Source of the DNA: Palleronia abyssalis
GTDB taxonomy: Bacteria; Pseudomonadota; Alphaproteobacteria; Rhodobacterales; Rhodobacteraceae
DNA: 64,000 bases
Reading direction: 5' to 3'
NCBI RefSeq assembly: GCF_900302445.1
Contig: NZ_ONZF01000002.1
Location: forward strand, 124,001-188,000
In this document: positions 26,395 through 34,803 of the stretch, one piece after another
Numbering within the stretch: position 1 is the stretch's first letter
How the letters are laid out: every line of letters begins with the position of its first letter
Program-made: the position numbers and the translations under genes
The notes under the pieces: generated by a model
What the model was told of the DNA's origin: nothing
What the model saw: the letters and a program-made list of their open reading frames with translations, nothing else
Databases searched by the model: none

Positions 26395-27357
26395 ATGGCC
26401 GATACGGAAACCAGTCCAATTTCGCGACAGAACCGCAGTTCGACTCTCGGGCCAGGACTGGGCTGGCGGGCGTGGTACCAATCGACGAAAGCCGTTTTTC
26501 TTGGTCTGAACGACAGCAATATTGCCCTGATCTCGGCGGGCGTGGCATTCTACGGGATGCTGGCCATCTTCCCGACGCTGGCCGCCATCATCGCGATCTG
26601 GGGATTCTTTGCCGATCCGGACGCGGTCTACGGGCAGCTTGCCACCATGCGCGGCATCATCCCCGGGGACGCCTACGCCATTCTGGACGAGCAGATCACG
26701 TCGCTGATCACCGCGAACTCCTCGACCCTTGGATGGACCACCATCATCTCCCTGTCTGCCGCGATATGGTCGTCGCGCGCGGGGGTGGCGGCGCTGATCC
26801 GGGGGTTGAACGCCGTCTACAACGAGAAGAACCGCGTGGGCCTGCGCCAGATGGCGGCCGCGTTCGGGGTGACGTTCCTGCTGATCGGCGTGGCCCTCGT
26901 GGCGCTTTTGTCGGTCGTGATCCTGCCGATCGTTCTTGCTGTTCTGCCTTTGGGGCCGATCACCGCGCTTCTGGTCGCCAGCGTTCGGTGGATCGTCGCT
27001 TTGGCCGTGGTCATTGTTGGGATCGGCGTGGTGTATCGCTTTGGGCCCAACCGCAGAAAGGCCCGCGTTCCGTGGCTGACGCCGGGGGCCCTGGTGGCTG
27101 TCATCATCTGGGGCGCGATTTCGTACGGGTTCAGCTATTATCTGTCGAATTTCGGGCGCTATAACGAGGTTTACGGCGCCTTGGGGGCCGTGATCGCGCT
27201 GCTGATGTGGCTTTACCTCAGCGCATTTTCGGTTCTGCTGGGCGCTGCCCTCAACGCGGAGCTGGAACGCAGGACACGGGTGGATTCCACGGTCGGTCCG
27301 TCCCGTCCGATGGGAGAGCGTAAAGCCACGGCAGCGGACGTCTTCATCGGCGATTGA
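26395..27357 (+). CDS. YihY/BrkB-family inner membrane protein
   Basis: A 320-residue integral membrane protein of the YihY/BrkB (formerly mis-called ribonuclease BN) family, of unknown function. About six hydrophobic segments are visible, with family motifs GVAFYGMLAIFPTLAAIIAIWG, AIWSSRAGVAALIRGLN and the C-terminal GALGAVIALLMWLYLSAFSVLLGAALNAELER. I start at the ATG of MADTETSPIS; a GTG eight codons earlier is possible. Its stop abuts the stop of the convergent Crp/Fnr gene. Confidence 0.9.
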   Translation: MADTETSPISRQNRSSTLGPGLGWRAWYQSTKAVFLGLNDSNIALISAGVAFYGMLAIFPTLAAIIAIWGFFADPDAVYGQLATMRGIIPGDAYAILDEQITSLITANSSTLGWTTIISLSAAIWSSRAGVAALIRGLNAVYNEKNRVGLRQMAAAFGVTFLLIGVALVALLSVVILPIVLAVLPLGPITALLVASVRWIVALAVVIVGIGVVYRFGPNRRKARVPWLTPGALVAVIIWGAISYGFSYYLSNFGRYNEVYGALGAVIALLMWLYLSAFSVLLGAALNAELERRTRVDSTVGPSRPMGERKATAADVFIGD

Positions 27358-28089
27358 TCACATCAGGGGACGTTCGGCCAGGCAGGCGCCTTTTCCGGCC
27401 ATCGCCAGCCCCCGCAACCCGGCGAGGTCGATAATGCGCAGCTTTCGATCCGTCCAGGTCGCCAACTCTCGCTCTCGCAATTTGGCAAGAGTCTTGTTTG
27501 TGTGAACCAGCGACAAGCCCAAGGTATCGGCCAGATCCTGCTGTCGGAACGGGAAATCCAAGGTGTCGCCTTCCGTCAGTTTCAGCCTATTGGCCCGCTC
27601 CCAGATCTGCGAAAGCCCCCAGGCGACCCGTTCTATGGCGGACCGCTGTCCGATGCTGGCCAAGGCTTCGCCCAGGAAATGCTCTTCGGTGGCGGCCAGC
27701 CATGTCACGTCGTAGGCGCGTTGCGGCTCGCTTTGGAACAGTGACAGGAACTCGGAACGCTGGAACACGCAAAGCGTCATGTCCGTGGACGCAACCACGC
27801 TGTGACCCATCTCGGCGGCGACGGCGCCCTGTAAACCAATGAAGTCGCCGGGCATCAGGAAATTGATGACCTGGCGTCGCCCGTCGGGGAGGGTCTTATA
27901 CCTCAGCCCCATTCCCGAAAGAACGGTAAACAGTTGGGGAGAGCGGCTGGTTTCCGAAAGGATCGGGGTACCCGGGGCCACGCGAAGCTCGCCGGATTTG
28001 AATTGCCGCATGAAGTCGACTTCGGCCGCCGTCATTTCGGAAAAAATGCTGAGAGAGCGCAGGGGGCAGTTCAGGCAGTCCGTGGACAT
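27358..28089 (-). CDS. Crp/Fnr-family transcriptional regulator
   Basis: A 243-residue regulator with an N-terminal cyclic-nucleotide-binding fold (about 15-140) and a C-terminal winged helix (FRQQDLADTLGLSLVHTNKTLAKLRE). The N-terminus has a Cys-x2-Cys (DCLNCPLR) of the type seen in FNR, but a full four-cysteine iron-sulfur cluster set is not evident: the only other cysteines are at about residue 107 and near the C-terminus. Effector and targets are unknown. An imperfect palindrome 28 bases upstream could be its own operator. Confidence 0.88.
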   Translation of the reverse strand: MSTDCLNCPLRSLSIFSEMTAAEVDFMRQFKSGELRVAPGTPILSETSRSPQLFTVLSGMGLRYKTLPDGRRQVINFLMPGDFIGLQGAVAAEMGHSVVASTDMTLCVFQRSEFLSLFQSEPQRAYDVTWLAATEEHFLGEALASIGQRSAIERVAWGLSQIWERANRLKLTEGDTLDFPFRQQDLADTLGLSLVHTNKTLAKLRERELATWTDRKLRIIDLAGLRGLAMAGKGACLAERPLM

Positions 28090-28116
28090 GTCTTCAAATG
28101 GTTCCAGCTATGTCAT

Positions 28117-28130
28117 CGGTTAATTGACCG
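28117..28130. promoter_or_regulatory. Imperfect palindrome upstream of the Crp/Fnr gene
   Basis: CGGTTAATTGACCG is symmetric at 12 of 14 positions and lies 28 bases before the regulator's ATG. It differs from the standard FNR (TTGAT-N4-ATCAA) box. Autoregulation is an inference. Confidence 0.3.
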
Positions 28131-28189
28131 AGAGGTATCATGTTCCAATCTGGTGTGGAACTAGCCAAGTGATCTTACAGGAAAATCTG

Positions 28190-28220
28190 CCGCCCGCGAC
28201 GGATTTCACGCCGCGGGCGG
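28190..28220 (-). terminator. Hairpin after the holin-like gene
   Basis: CCGCCCGCG and CGCGGGCGG form a 9-bp GC stem with a 13-base loop. On the minus strand it is followed by a short T-rich stretch (GATTTTCC). It lies just after the stop of the membrane-protein gene and before the Crp/Fnr promoter region. Confidence 0.6.
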
Positions 28221-28225
28221 TCGTA

Positions 28226-28591
28226 TCAGCGGTTGCGCCGACGCATGGCGCGGCCGGCCGCAATCCCCATGACGACGGCGTTAACCACGGCGGCCGTGCT
28301 CAGCGCGGGGCTGTTCATCGGGTTCTGCATCTCGCTCGCGGCCTCTTTAGGGACTACGCGTGGGGGATAACGAGAGAATGCCAGCGCGACCAATCCGATT
28401 ACCAGGCATACACCGCCTATGATGAGGGCAGCGGGAATGACACCAACCGCATCGACCAACGCAACCCAGACAGCAACGCCGAGGAACACCAAGGCAAGAA
28501 GCAGGAAAAGAGCGCCTATGGCGCCCCATTTCGCGCGCCGCGCTGCGCTCTTGATCGCGAAGCGCAGTGCGGCGATTTGCGGTCCGAACAT
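28226..28591 (-). CDS. Small membrane protein of the phage-holin-like/YqjE type
   Basis: A 121-residue protein with a basic N-terminus, two hydrophobic helices (about 24-48 and 52-71) and a third weak one near the C-terminus (AAVVNAVVMGIAAG), ending in RRRNR. The layout resembles the YqjE/holin-like stress membrane proteins that accompany DUF883 (YqjD/ElaB) proteins, and a DUF883 gene is directly upstream with a 5-base gap. No other phage gene is present, so a lysis role is unlikely. Confidence 0.65.
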   Translation of the reverse strand: MFGPQIAALRFAIKSAARRAKWGAIGALFLLLALVFLGVAVWVALVDAVGVIPAALIIGGVCLVIGLVALAFSRYPPRVVPKEAASEMQNPMNSPALSTAAVVNAVVMGIAAGRAMRRRNR

Positions 28592-28596
28592 ATGGA

Positions 28597-28902
28597 TCAG
28601 CGACGGCTGAACAAGCCGATCAGCAGGCCTACGCCCGCCGCGATGCCCAGCGCCTGAGCCGGATTCTGGCGCACATAGGCCTCGATGTCGTCCACGCGTC
28701 CTTGTGCTTCATCGCGGATTTCGTTGGCGCGACGGCGCGCTTCGCCCTGATACTCGCGCGATTTCGTCCGGCCATAGTCGCCGAGCGTCTCGGTCAGGCG
28801 GGAAATGTCTGCCTTGAGAGCGTCGACCTGTCGCGACAGATCCTCCGTCGTGGGGTTCGACTTCGCCGGGTTCATCTCGTCGTTGGAAACTGCCTTGACC
28901 AT
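28597..28902 (-). CDS. DUF883 family protein (ElaB/YqjD-like)
   Basis: A 101-residue protein with a long amphipathic, charged coiled-coil region (about 18-75) and one C-terminal transmembrane helix in the conserved RQNPAQALGIAAGVGLLIGLFSRR, the hallmark of DUF883. E. coli YqjD and ElaB are C-tail-anchored, stationary-phase ribosome-associated proteins; the role here is inferred from that. A weak EcfG-type promoter candidate lies upstream, consistent with stress control. Confidence 0.88.
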   Translation of the reverse strand: MVKAVSNDEMNPAKSNPTTEDLSRQVDALKADISRLTETLGDYGRTKSREYQGEARRRANEIRDEAQGRVDDIEAYVRQNPAQALGIAAGVGLLIGLFSRR

Positions 28903-28940
28903 CGGGCGGACCTTTCTTGTTGGGTGGACGTTGCACCCTC

Positions 28941-28965
28941 AATGCCGCCTGCGACCGATTGTTCC
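28941..28965 (-). promoter_or_regulatory. Possible EcfG promoter of the DUF883 gene (imperfect)
   Basis: The minus strand reads GGAAC-N16-CATT: a perfect -35 element and one mismatch to the CGTT -10 element, about 40 bases before the DUF883 ATG. Confidence 0.4.
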
Positions 28966-28969
28966 GTCG

Positions 28970-29134
28970 TCAGGGTGCCGCGCTGTGACTGTCACTATCG
29001 GCAGCGAGGGAGGATTTCTCGATATCTTCGCGATGCTTTCTCTGTTCGGTCCGTTCCTTGGAAACCAAAGTGAAAACGGAGAAGATGAGCAGCGTCATCA
29101 AGGCGAGCAAGGGGATGAGCCAACTGAAGTCCAT
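28970..29134 (-). CDS. Small membrane protein, 54 residues
   Basis: A short gene encoding MDFSWLIPLLALMTLLIFSV followed by a charged tail (KERTEQRKHRED). There is one N-terminal hydrophobic helix (about 4-24) and a polar C-terminus with several Ser, Asp and His. A clear ribosome-binding site (AGGAG) sits 8 bases before the ATG. The lengths and spacing, the hydrophobic-then-charged pattern and a nearby EcfG-like promoter support a real gene. The family is unknown. It is co-directional with the DUF883 gene 67 bases downstream. Confidence 0.65.
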   Translation of the reverse strand: MDFSWLIPLLALMTLLIFSVFTLVSKERTEQRKHREDIEKSSLAADSDSHSAAP

Positions 29135-29164
29135 TACAAGTACTCCTGCACCATAAAGAAGCGC

Positions 29165-29189
29165 AACATTCTGCCTTTATGCGTGTTCC
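29165..29189 (-). promoter_or_regulatory. Possible EcfG promoter of the 54-residue gene (imperfect)
   Basis: GGAAC-N16-TGTT on the minus strand: perfect -35 element, one mismatch in the -10 element. It lies about 30 bases upstream of the small gene's ATG. Confidence 0.4.
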
Positions 29190-29239
29190 CCATCACAAGC
29201 CGCCTGCGACGCTATAGCCCACCAAGGAGACGACCCAAG

Positions 29240-29839
29240 ATGCAAAGGCTTACCCAGCTTCTCGACCTAGACGCGCTGGCGGGGGACGACAGGTTTCCGA
29301 TCCGGGCCTTGTTCCATGATGCCGACAGTCGCCGCCTGCAGATGGCGGCCATCGACATCGGCGGATGGCTGGACCGGCGCGAAGTCCTCGTTTCTCTCGA
29401 CCGGTTCGGCGCGCCCGGCGATGACGCTTGGCCGGTCTCCATGACGCGGGACGAACTTCATGACGCCCCCGAATGGACCGATGACTCGGCCGCTGCCTCG
29501 GCGCTGCCGCCGCTGATCGTCGGTCCCTTCGGGTACACCTTCTCCCCGATGTTGATGGCCGCTGGCATGGCCACATCGGCCGACCGGACGGTGCCAGCCG
29601 ATCCCGATGAAGGAAACGCCGATCTTGTCAGCCGTTCAGGCGGGCGGGTGAAAAATATGGAAAGGTGCAGCGATCTGCTGGGCCGTGATGCGTTCGGCCC
29701 GGGGGGCAACATGGGAAAGGTCGCGGATCTGGTGATCGAGGACATGACCGTCACCGGCATCATCACCGAAGACGACACCCGTGTTCCCCTTGCCCGGCTG
29801 CGCCACATCGCGGAACAAGGTCACTTCGTCTTCGACTGA
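29240..29839 (+). CDS. PRC-barrel-like protein
   Basis: A 199-residue soluble protein that looks like two PRC-barrel-type halves. The N-terminal half (about 1-85) has RRLQMAAIDIGGWLDRREVLVSLDRF, and the C-terminal half (about 145-199) has GKVADLVIEDMTVTGIITEDDTRVPLARLRHI. Such domains occur in stress and in RNA- or photosynthetic-complex assembly proteins; the partner is unknown. AAGGAG before the ATG fixes the start. The last 19 bases overlap the 3' end of the convergent amidotransferase gene. Confidence 0.75.
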   Translation: MQRLTQLLDLDALAGDDRFPIRALFHDADSRRLQMAAIDIGGWLDRREVLVSLDRFGAPGDDAWPVSMTRDELHDAPEWTDDSAAASALPPLIVGPFGYTFSPMLMAAGMATSADRTVPADPDEGNADLVSRSGGRVKNMERCSDLLGRDAFGPGGNMGKVADLVIEDMTVTGIITEDDTRVPLARLRHIAEQGHFVFD

Positions 29840-30555
29840 GCCCACGCCGGCGCATCTAGGTCGACCCGGGGCAGCTGCGCCTCGGACGCCGCGCGGGCGC
29901 GGGCGGCGGCGACCAGCGCGCGGAAGATGGCGCGCTGACGATGGGCGTAGAACAGATGTTCGGGGTGCCACTGGACGCCAAGGGCAAACGGTTCTTCGGT
30001 CCGCTCGATCGCCTGTATCATGCCGCCGGTGTCACGTGCGGCGACGCGAAGCCCGCGGCCCAAGGTCGATACGGCCTGGGAATGCAGGGCGTTGACCTTC
30101 ATCGGCACCGTGTCCGCGTGCCGAGCCAGGCGTGTTTCGGGTACGATCCGGACCGTCTTGCGCGGCAGGATCGTCCAGTGCCGGTCCGACGTGGTATAAG
30201 TTCCATAGGCGTCCTGGTCCAAACGCCCGCCCAGCGCCACGTTCAGCATCTGCGATCCACGGCAAATGCCCAGCACGGGCTTGCCTTGGTCCATCGCTTC
30301 CTCGACCAGCCGCTGCTCCATTGCGTCTCGCTCGGTGTCCAGCCGGGACGACGTGATGATCTGCCCGCCATAGAGATCGGGCGAGATATCGTCGCCGCCG
30401 CCAATGATCAGCCCGTCGACATCGGCCACATCCGAGGGCTTGCCGGCGACCCAACGCACCGCGCGCCCGCCAGCCAGCCAGACGTTGAACGCCACGAGCG
30501 GAAAAATGCGCCACCCCGATCTGGTCGACGTCGTGACACCGATCGTCGGCTTCAT
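29821..30555 (-). CDS. Class I glutamine amidotransferase-like hydrolase (peptidase C26, PuuD-like)
   Basis: A 244-residue enzyme of the gamma-glutamyl hydrolase/PuuD group. The nucleophile Cys98 is in LGICRGSQMLNVALGG and the histidine-glutamate pair in GVQWHPEH. Such enzymes cleave gamma-glutamyl amide bonds. Its ATG overlaps the stop of the amidoligase gene, and this pairing (ligase plus hydrolase) is known from predicted amidoligase gene neighbourhoods, suggesting making and removing an amide-linked tag. It is the last gene of the nepR-ecfG unit. Substrate unknown. Confidence 0.88.
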   Translation of the reverse strand: MKPTIGVTTSTRSGWRIFPLVAFNVWLAGGRAVRWVAGKPSDVADVDGLIIGGGDDISPDLYGGQIITSSRLDTERDAMEQRLVEEAMDQGKPVLGICRGSQMLNVALGGRLDQDAYGTYTTSDRHWTILPRKTVRIVPETRLARHADTVPMKVNALHSQAVSTLGRGLRVAARDTGGMIQAIERTEEPFALGVQWHPEHLFYAHRQRAIFRALVAAARARAASEAQLPRVDLDAPAWAQSKTK

Positions 30556-31508
30556 GGAAGATCCACTTCCTCGTCCAGGATTTCCGCCGAAACGGCATGC
30601 CATCGCCCCGGCATCCCGAACGCCCGGCCTCGGTAATCGCGCCAGCACATCCTAAGTCGGCCTAAAAGATTCGGATCCGACGCGACTCCCTCGACAACGC
30701 ACCATCGGTTCCACTCCAGGGCAACGGACCAGTCACCCTCTCCTATGCGGCAATCGGGCAGGCGGTAGTGCCAAGCGGGACGCCCGGACTTGTGCGCCAT
30801 CTGCGGTACGGCCTCGACGACCGCACCGGATTGGTAATGCTTGAGGATCGGCAGAAGGTCGAGCGCGTGGTTCCGGTTCGGTGCATGCTGAAGATACGTC
30901 CGAAGTAGCGCATCCAGGCTCCATTCCGCTTCGGGATCACATAATGCGTCGACCAGTACGGAGGGGTATGTTTCCACAAAAGGTTGCAATCGCCGTGAAG
31001 GGTCGAGATCCATCCGGGCGCGCATCCAATCCTCCATGAGGGCGAACGCAGTCAGGACCGGCAGGATATCGTCGATCTGGGTTCCCGGCAGCGCCACATT
31101 GAGGTGAAGGCCGAAGCCAACAAACAGCCCGTCCCGGGTTCCGAACGCCCCGGCCTCGGCCAGCGCGGCGCAGGCTTGGTCCACCTCGGCGATGCGGTCG
31201 GGTTCTATCGGCTCAGTCACGAATTCGACCGGGATAACCGCTCGCCCCATGGCCAAGCCGGCCTTGGCGATATTGCTTTCGACCTTATCCCTAAGGGCGG
31301 TATCCAGAAGCACGTCTATGTCGCCGATACGAGACCCCTCGACGGTCCACTCGTACTCGGCGGTCCTGCAGACGGTACCACCCAATGCATCGGCCAGGAT
31401 CCGGGCAAGTCGGTGTTCGTCCACCCCGCCGCATTCGACTTCGATTCCGACGCGACGCGTATCGCCTTCATGCGAACGTGGGTTGGGAAGCGATCGAATG
31501 TCTGTCAT
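30552..31508 (-). CDS. Amidoligase-family protein (Amidoligase_2)
   Basis: A 318-residue protein matching the Amidoligase_2 family, a glutamine-synthetase/COOH-NH2 ligase fold proposed to form amide bonds between peptides or amino acids. Conserved-looking features are RRVGIEVECGG near the N-terminus, IDVLLDTAL, VEFVTEPI, GFGLHLNVALPG (the HxN that coordinates metal) and RRLQPFVETYPS. The start is the ATG of MTDIRSLPN; upstream frame inside the PLD gene is rejected. It lies 34 bases after PLD and overlaps the hydrolase gene. Substrates are unknown. Confidence 0.82.
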   Translation of the reverse strand: MTDIRSLPNPRSHEGDTRRVGIEVECGGVDEHRLARILADALGGTVCRTAEYEWTVEGSRIGDIDVLLDTALRDKVESNIAKAGLAMGRAVIPVEFVTEPIEPDRIAEVDQACAALAEAGAFGTRDGLFVGFGLHLNVALPGTQIDDILPVLTAFALMEDWMRARMDLDPSRRLQPFVETYPSVLVDALCDPEAEWSLDALLRTYLQHAPNRNHALDLLPILKHYQSGAVVEAVPQMAHKSGRPAWHYRLPDCRIGEGDWSVALEWNRWCVVEGVASDPNLLGRLRMCWRDYRGRAFGMPGRWHAVSAEILDEEVDLP

Positions 31509-31542
31509 GGCCGGGCAACGCGACCCGGCAGGCATCGTTCCG

Positions 31543-33090
31543 TCAGACCAGTTCGGCCGGGATCCCCGGCAGGTTTGTCCCGAAGCTTTCGGCCTTCTCG
31601 ACGTCGTAGGGCAACAGGTACCCCTCGCGATTGCCGGGCTGCCGCACCGCGTCCAACTCGGCCTGATCGCGCACCTGCGAGACCAGTGATCCGGACATAT
31701 CGATGTCGGTCTCGGGCAGCCAGTGGCGCATCGACCGGGCGACCACGTCAGTCGCGAAGACCTCGTCCACATGCAAAAGCCCGGCCTCGGTATCCCAGTG
31801 GAGGGACCGACTGTTGAGGTTGGCCGAGCTGACCAGAACGGCACGCCGGTCGAAAACGCTGACCTTCGCGTGGACGTAGATCAACGGCGCGCCCAGGAAG
31901 GTCGATCGGTCTTCCTCGTCATCCTGCCCGGGACGGGCATCCCTGCGCTGGGCGGGGCTGGCGAAAAAGCACCGGTCGCCGAATGCCTCCATCACGGTTC
32001 GGACGCAACGCGCCTGCAGATATTCTCCGTATCGCGCATCGACCTTGCGCCGCCCCTCGAACGCCACGTCCTCGGGCGCTGCGGGCAGGACCATCAGAAG
32101 CTCCAGCTTCTCCGCCTCCCTCGCGCGGGTCGCCAAGGCCTCTGCCAGTTCCACATCACGGAAGAACTGCGTCTCGAAATACAGGAACTGCTCGGAGCGT
32201 TCGATCTGCTGCATCGTCTTGTCGGCGATACTGCGCGAGACGACCTCGGGGGCCATACCGACGATGTTGCGCTGCCAGCGCGACGTCGTCGTACAAAACC
32301 CCCCCCTTTGAGGCGGAACCTCGGCGGTTGCGGCCACGGTCTGAAGAAGATTGTCGAGATGTGCCTCGCCGGCTTCGGCGGCGTCCCGGTCGCGAACGAG
32401 GATCTGGACATCGTGCCAGGTTTCCTCGGCCGCACGGTGATGGCGGGGGGTGTCATAGCGCCGAGGGTTCAGGTCCAGACCCCCGACATACAGGCTGCGG
32501 CTGTCGATCACCGCGATCTTCTGGTGATGGGACACGGGATACAGCGGCGGCGGGCTTGGATCGTGCGACTGCACCGTGCCGTCTTCGGCCAACTCCAGCC
32601 AAGAGTGCGTGCCCGGCATGTCGTGAAACATGGTGCGCCGCACATCTTCGGGGCGTTCGTTGACGGCGTCCCGAAGGTCCGTAAGCTCTTGCCAGACCTT
32701 CGGCCACAGCGCGGTCCGGGCAACCTGTCCAGCCTCGGCGGGGTGCATCGCGGGAATGGTGTTCAGAATGGCGTCAGGCCCGGCAAGCTCGCGGATGGCG
32801 GCAAGCTGGCGCATGGTCCGCCAGGTCATCTCGTGCATGTCGGGGGCGATGATCGGGTCGAAATCCGACAGGATCAGATCGACGCGAACGCCTCTGCGCA
32901 GGATATGCAGGATCAGGTCGAACCAGTCCTCGCCCACGCCTTGCCCTTCGTCCGACCGAAGCCGGGTCATGCAATCGAATATCCGGAAACCCGCGACGAC
33001 CCGATGCTCGGCCGAAAGAACCTCACGCTCGAAAACCGGCCAAGCTTCTTCGGCGGTCAGCAAATACTTGATGTCGTCGATACGTTTCAT
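31543..33090 (-). CDS. Phospholipase D-like protein with two HKD motifs
   Basis: A 515-residue member of the PLD superfamily with two complete catalytic motifs: His189-x-Lys191-x4-Asp196 (HQKIAVID) and His407-x-Lys409-x4-Asp414 (HAKVSVFD), each followed by the expected GG or SS/N element. There is no signal peptide or membrane helix, so it should be cytoplasmic. It could act on phospholipids, or transfer phosphatidyl groups or cut nucleic acid; the sequence does not decide. Its ATG overlaps the stop of the stress kinase gene, tying it to the GSR unit. Confidence 0.9.
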   Translation of the reverse strand: MKRIDDIKYLLTAEEAWPVFEREVLSAEHRVVAGFRIFDCMTRLRSDEGQGVGEDWFDLILHILRRGVRVDLILSDFDPIIAPDMHEMTWRTMRQLAAIRELAGPDAILNTIPAMHPAEAGQVARTALWPKVWQELTDLRDAVNERPEDVRRTMFHDMPGTHSWLELAEDGTVQSHDPSPPPLYPVSHHQKIAVIDSRSLYVGGLDLNPRRYDTPRHHRAAEETWHDVQILVRDRDAAEAGEAHLDNLLQTVAATAEVPPQRGGFCTTTSRWQRNIVGMAPEVVSRSIADKTMQQIERSEQFLYFETQFFRDVELAEALATRAREAEKLELLMVLPAAPEDVAFEGRRKVDARYGEYLQARCVRTVMEAFGDRCFFASPAQRRDARPGQDDEEDRSTFLGAPLIYVHAKVSVFDRRAVLVSSANLNSRSLHWDTEAGLLHVDEVFATDVVARSMRHWLPETDIDMSGSLVSQVRDQAELDAVRQPGNREGYLLPYDVEKAESFGTNLPGIPAELV

Positions 33091-34802
33091 GGCTCTTCAG
33101 CGAACTCGCTTGGCTGGAATACCACGGTCACAATGAACATGTCGTCGCGCTTATCGATAGAGTTTTCCGCGTCTAGCTGCATCGAGAACGCATTCATCAG
33201 CTGCGTGCCCAAACCTGTCGACACCTCGACTTCCTTGCTTAGCGGTTCACCGATGGAGTTCGATACTTGAAGGCGCACTTCGCCGTTTTCCTGAGCGCGC
33301 AAGGTCAGTTCGATCCAAGGCGCGCCGGTCTTTGGCCTTCCGACATATTTCAAGGCGTTCGTGATCGTTTCAGTGACCAGAAGCGACAGGGGCACCGCTT
33401 GGTCGGGATAAAGGGCGACTTCGTCCACATCCATGCGCAAGTCGACCCCATTCTCGTGCGCGTCGGAATTGTTGACGCTTTGTGTGACAAGCTCCTCTAT
33501 CAGCTGCGAGGAATTCACGCGGCTCAGAACGCTCGCCTGGTAAAGGTTGCGGTGAATGGTCGCCAAACCCAGAACGCGGTCCTGCAAACGGCGCAGGATA
33601 AAGTGTATCTCGGGGTTCTCGGACTTGCGAAGTTGCATGCTCATCATCGAGGCGATCAGCTGCAAGTTGTTCTTCACGCGGTGATGGACTTCCTTGAGAA
33701 GTACGTCCTTCTCGTGCAGGCTGTTTTCCAGATCAGCCTCGTCGCGCACGATCCGTTCCGTCATCTGGTGAAATGCTTCAATGACTTCGCGCAGATCGGA
33801 CGGCGTGTCCGTCCCATATTGTGGGGAGAGGACCCGCCGGTTCGCCGTGAACGCCCTGATCCGCAGGCGCAGATACCGGATATGACGCACAACCAAGCGA
33901 TGCACGGCGAAATAGGCGACGCCGATCGTGACCAACCACATGAGCAGGGGAAACAGGATCGCGCTGGCGGCGGTCAATCCGGCCGTGCGTATTGCGTTAT
34001 CGGGCCAGATCGCGAGGATGTAGATTTCACCGGGGATCAGCGGTGCGACTGTATAGAAATATTCAAGACCATCCACGGATCTGGAATGGAAGCTCCACGG
34101 CTCAGGCTCGGGCAAAGTATCCAGGGGTCGGGTCGCTGGAAGCTGAGCGTCGATCTGCTCACGGTTTTCCGGAGAAGAAAGAATGTTCCCCTCGACCGAG
34201 AAGGTGACCATCCGCAACGGGCTTAGCGATATGTCGTTCGTTGACGGCAGATCCAGACTTTGCTGGGGAACCGACAGTGCGACGTATCCCAGAAGGGTGC
34301 CGTCATCCACGACCGGTTCGACCACGACCACCACGCTACGGTTCGATATCTGCCCAACCACGGCGTGCACGCTGGGGCCCGGCCGTTCAATGAAGTCCTG
34401 ATAGACATCGCTGTTCGTGATGCTCGTTCCCGCCCCGTCGGACGCGCACCTCACGTCCCCTTCAAGATCAACGAACCCGGCAAAGGCAATGCTTTGGTAT
34501 GCGTTGACGAACTCGGCCAATTCTGCCGAGCATTCTGGCTCGTCATCAAGCAGGCTGGGAACGACCCGGGACGCCATCTGCGCCGCTCCACGAACGCGCA
34601 GCAAGCTTTCGCGTTCGTGCGTCGCTGCGGCCAGCGTCACACCGGTCAGGGCCGCTTCTGCGTTGCGATCCGCCTCGGAAATCACACGATAGGTCTGGAC
34701 CATCGCGATCAAGCCGATAGGCAACAGTGCCAATCCAAGCAGCGCCACCAAGCGAATATCAAGCCGGTCCAGCCCTTCGATTCCCCGCACGCCGCTCAGC
34801 AT
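33087..34802 (-). CDS. Membrane sensor histidine kinase (HisKA_2/HWE type), probable GSR kinase
   Basis: A 571-residue kinase. Transmembrane helices at about 16-36 and 275-300 flank an extracytoplasmic sensor of about 235 residues containing two cysteines. A HAMP-like linker follows, then a HisKA_2 domain with the phosphoacceptor in EVHHRVKNNLQ (His374) and a C-terminal HATPase. Kinases of this class phosphorylate PhyR in alphaproteobacteria (PhyK), and this one starts one base after ecfG, so it is the likely PhyR kinase. The signal sensed is unknown. Confidence 0.92.
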   Translation of the reverse strand: MLSGVRGIEGLDRLDIRLVALLGLALLPIGLIAMVQTYRVISEADRNAEAALTGVTLAAATHERESLLRVRGAAQMASRVVPSLLDDEPECSAELAEFVNAYQSIAFAGFVDLEGDVRCASDGAGTSITNSDVYQDFIERPGPSVHAVVGQISNRSVVVVVEPVVDDGTLLGYVALSVPQQSLDLPSTNDISLSPLRMVTFSVEGNILSSPENREQIDAQLPATRPLDTLPEPEPWSFHSRSVDGLEYFYTVAPLIPGEIYILAIWPDNAIRTAGLTAASAILFPLLMWLVTIGVAYFAVHRLVVRHIRYLRLRIRAFTANRRVLSPQYGTDTPSDLREVIEAFHQMTERIVRDEADLENSLHEKDVLLKEVHHRVKNNLQLIASMMSMQLRKSENPEIHFILRRLQDRVLGLATIHRNLYQASVLSRVNSSQLIEELVTQSVNNSDAHENGVDLRMDVDEVALYPDQAVPLSLLVTETITNALKYVGRPKTGAPWIELTLRAQENGEVRLQVSNSIGEPLSKEVEVSTGLGTQLMNAFSMQLDAENSIDKRDDMFIVTVVFQPSEFAEEP

Positions 34803-34803
34803 G

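Noticed and set aside
28226-28902. Prophage remnant because of a holin-like protein
   Set aside because: No phage structural, integrase or lysozyme genes are near. The pairing with a DUF883 protein fits a YqjD/YqjE-like cellular stress pair.
29046-29058. LexA-like GTTC...GTTC near 29.05 kb
   Set aside because: The spacing is 5 rather than 7 bases and it lies inside the small membrane protein gene.
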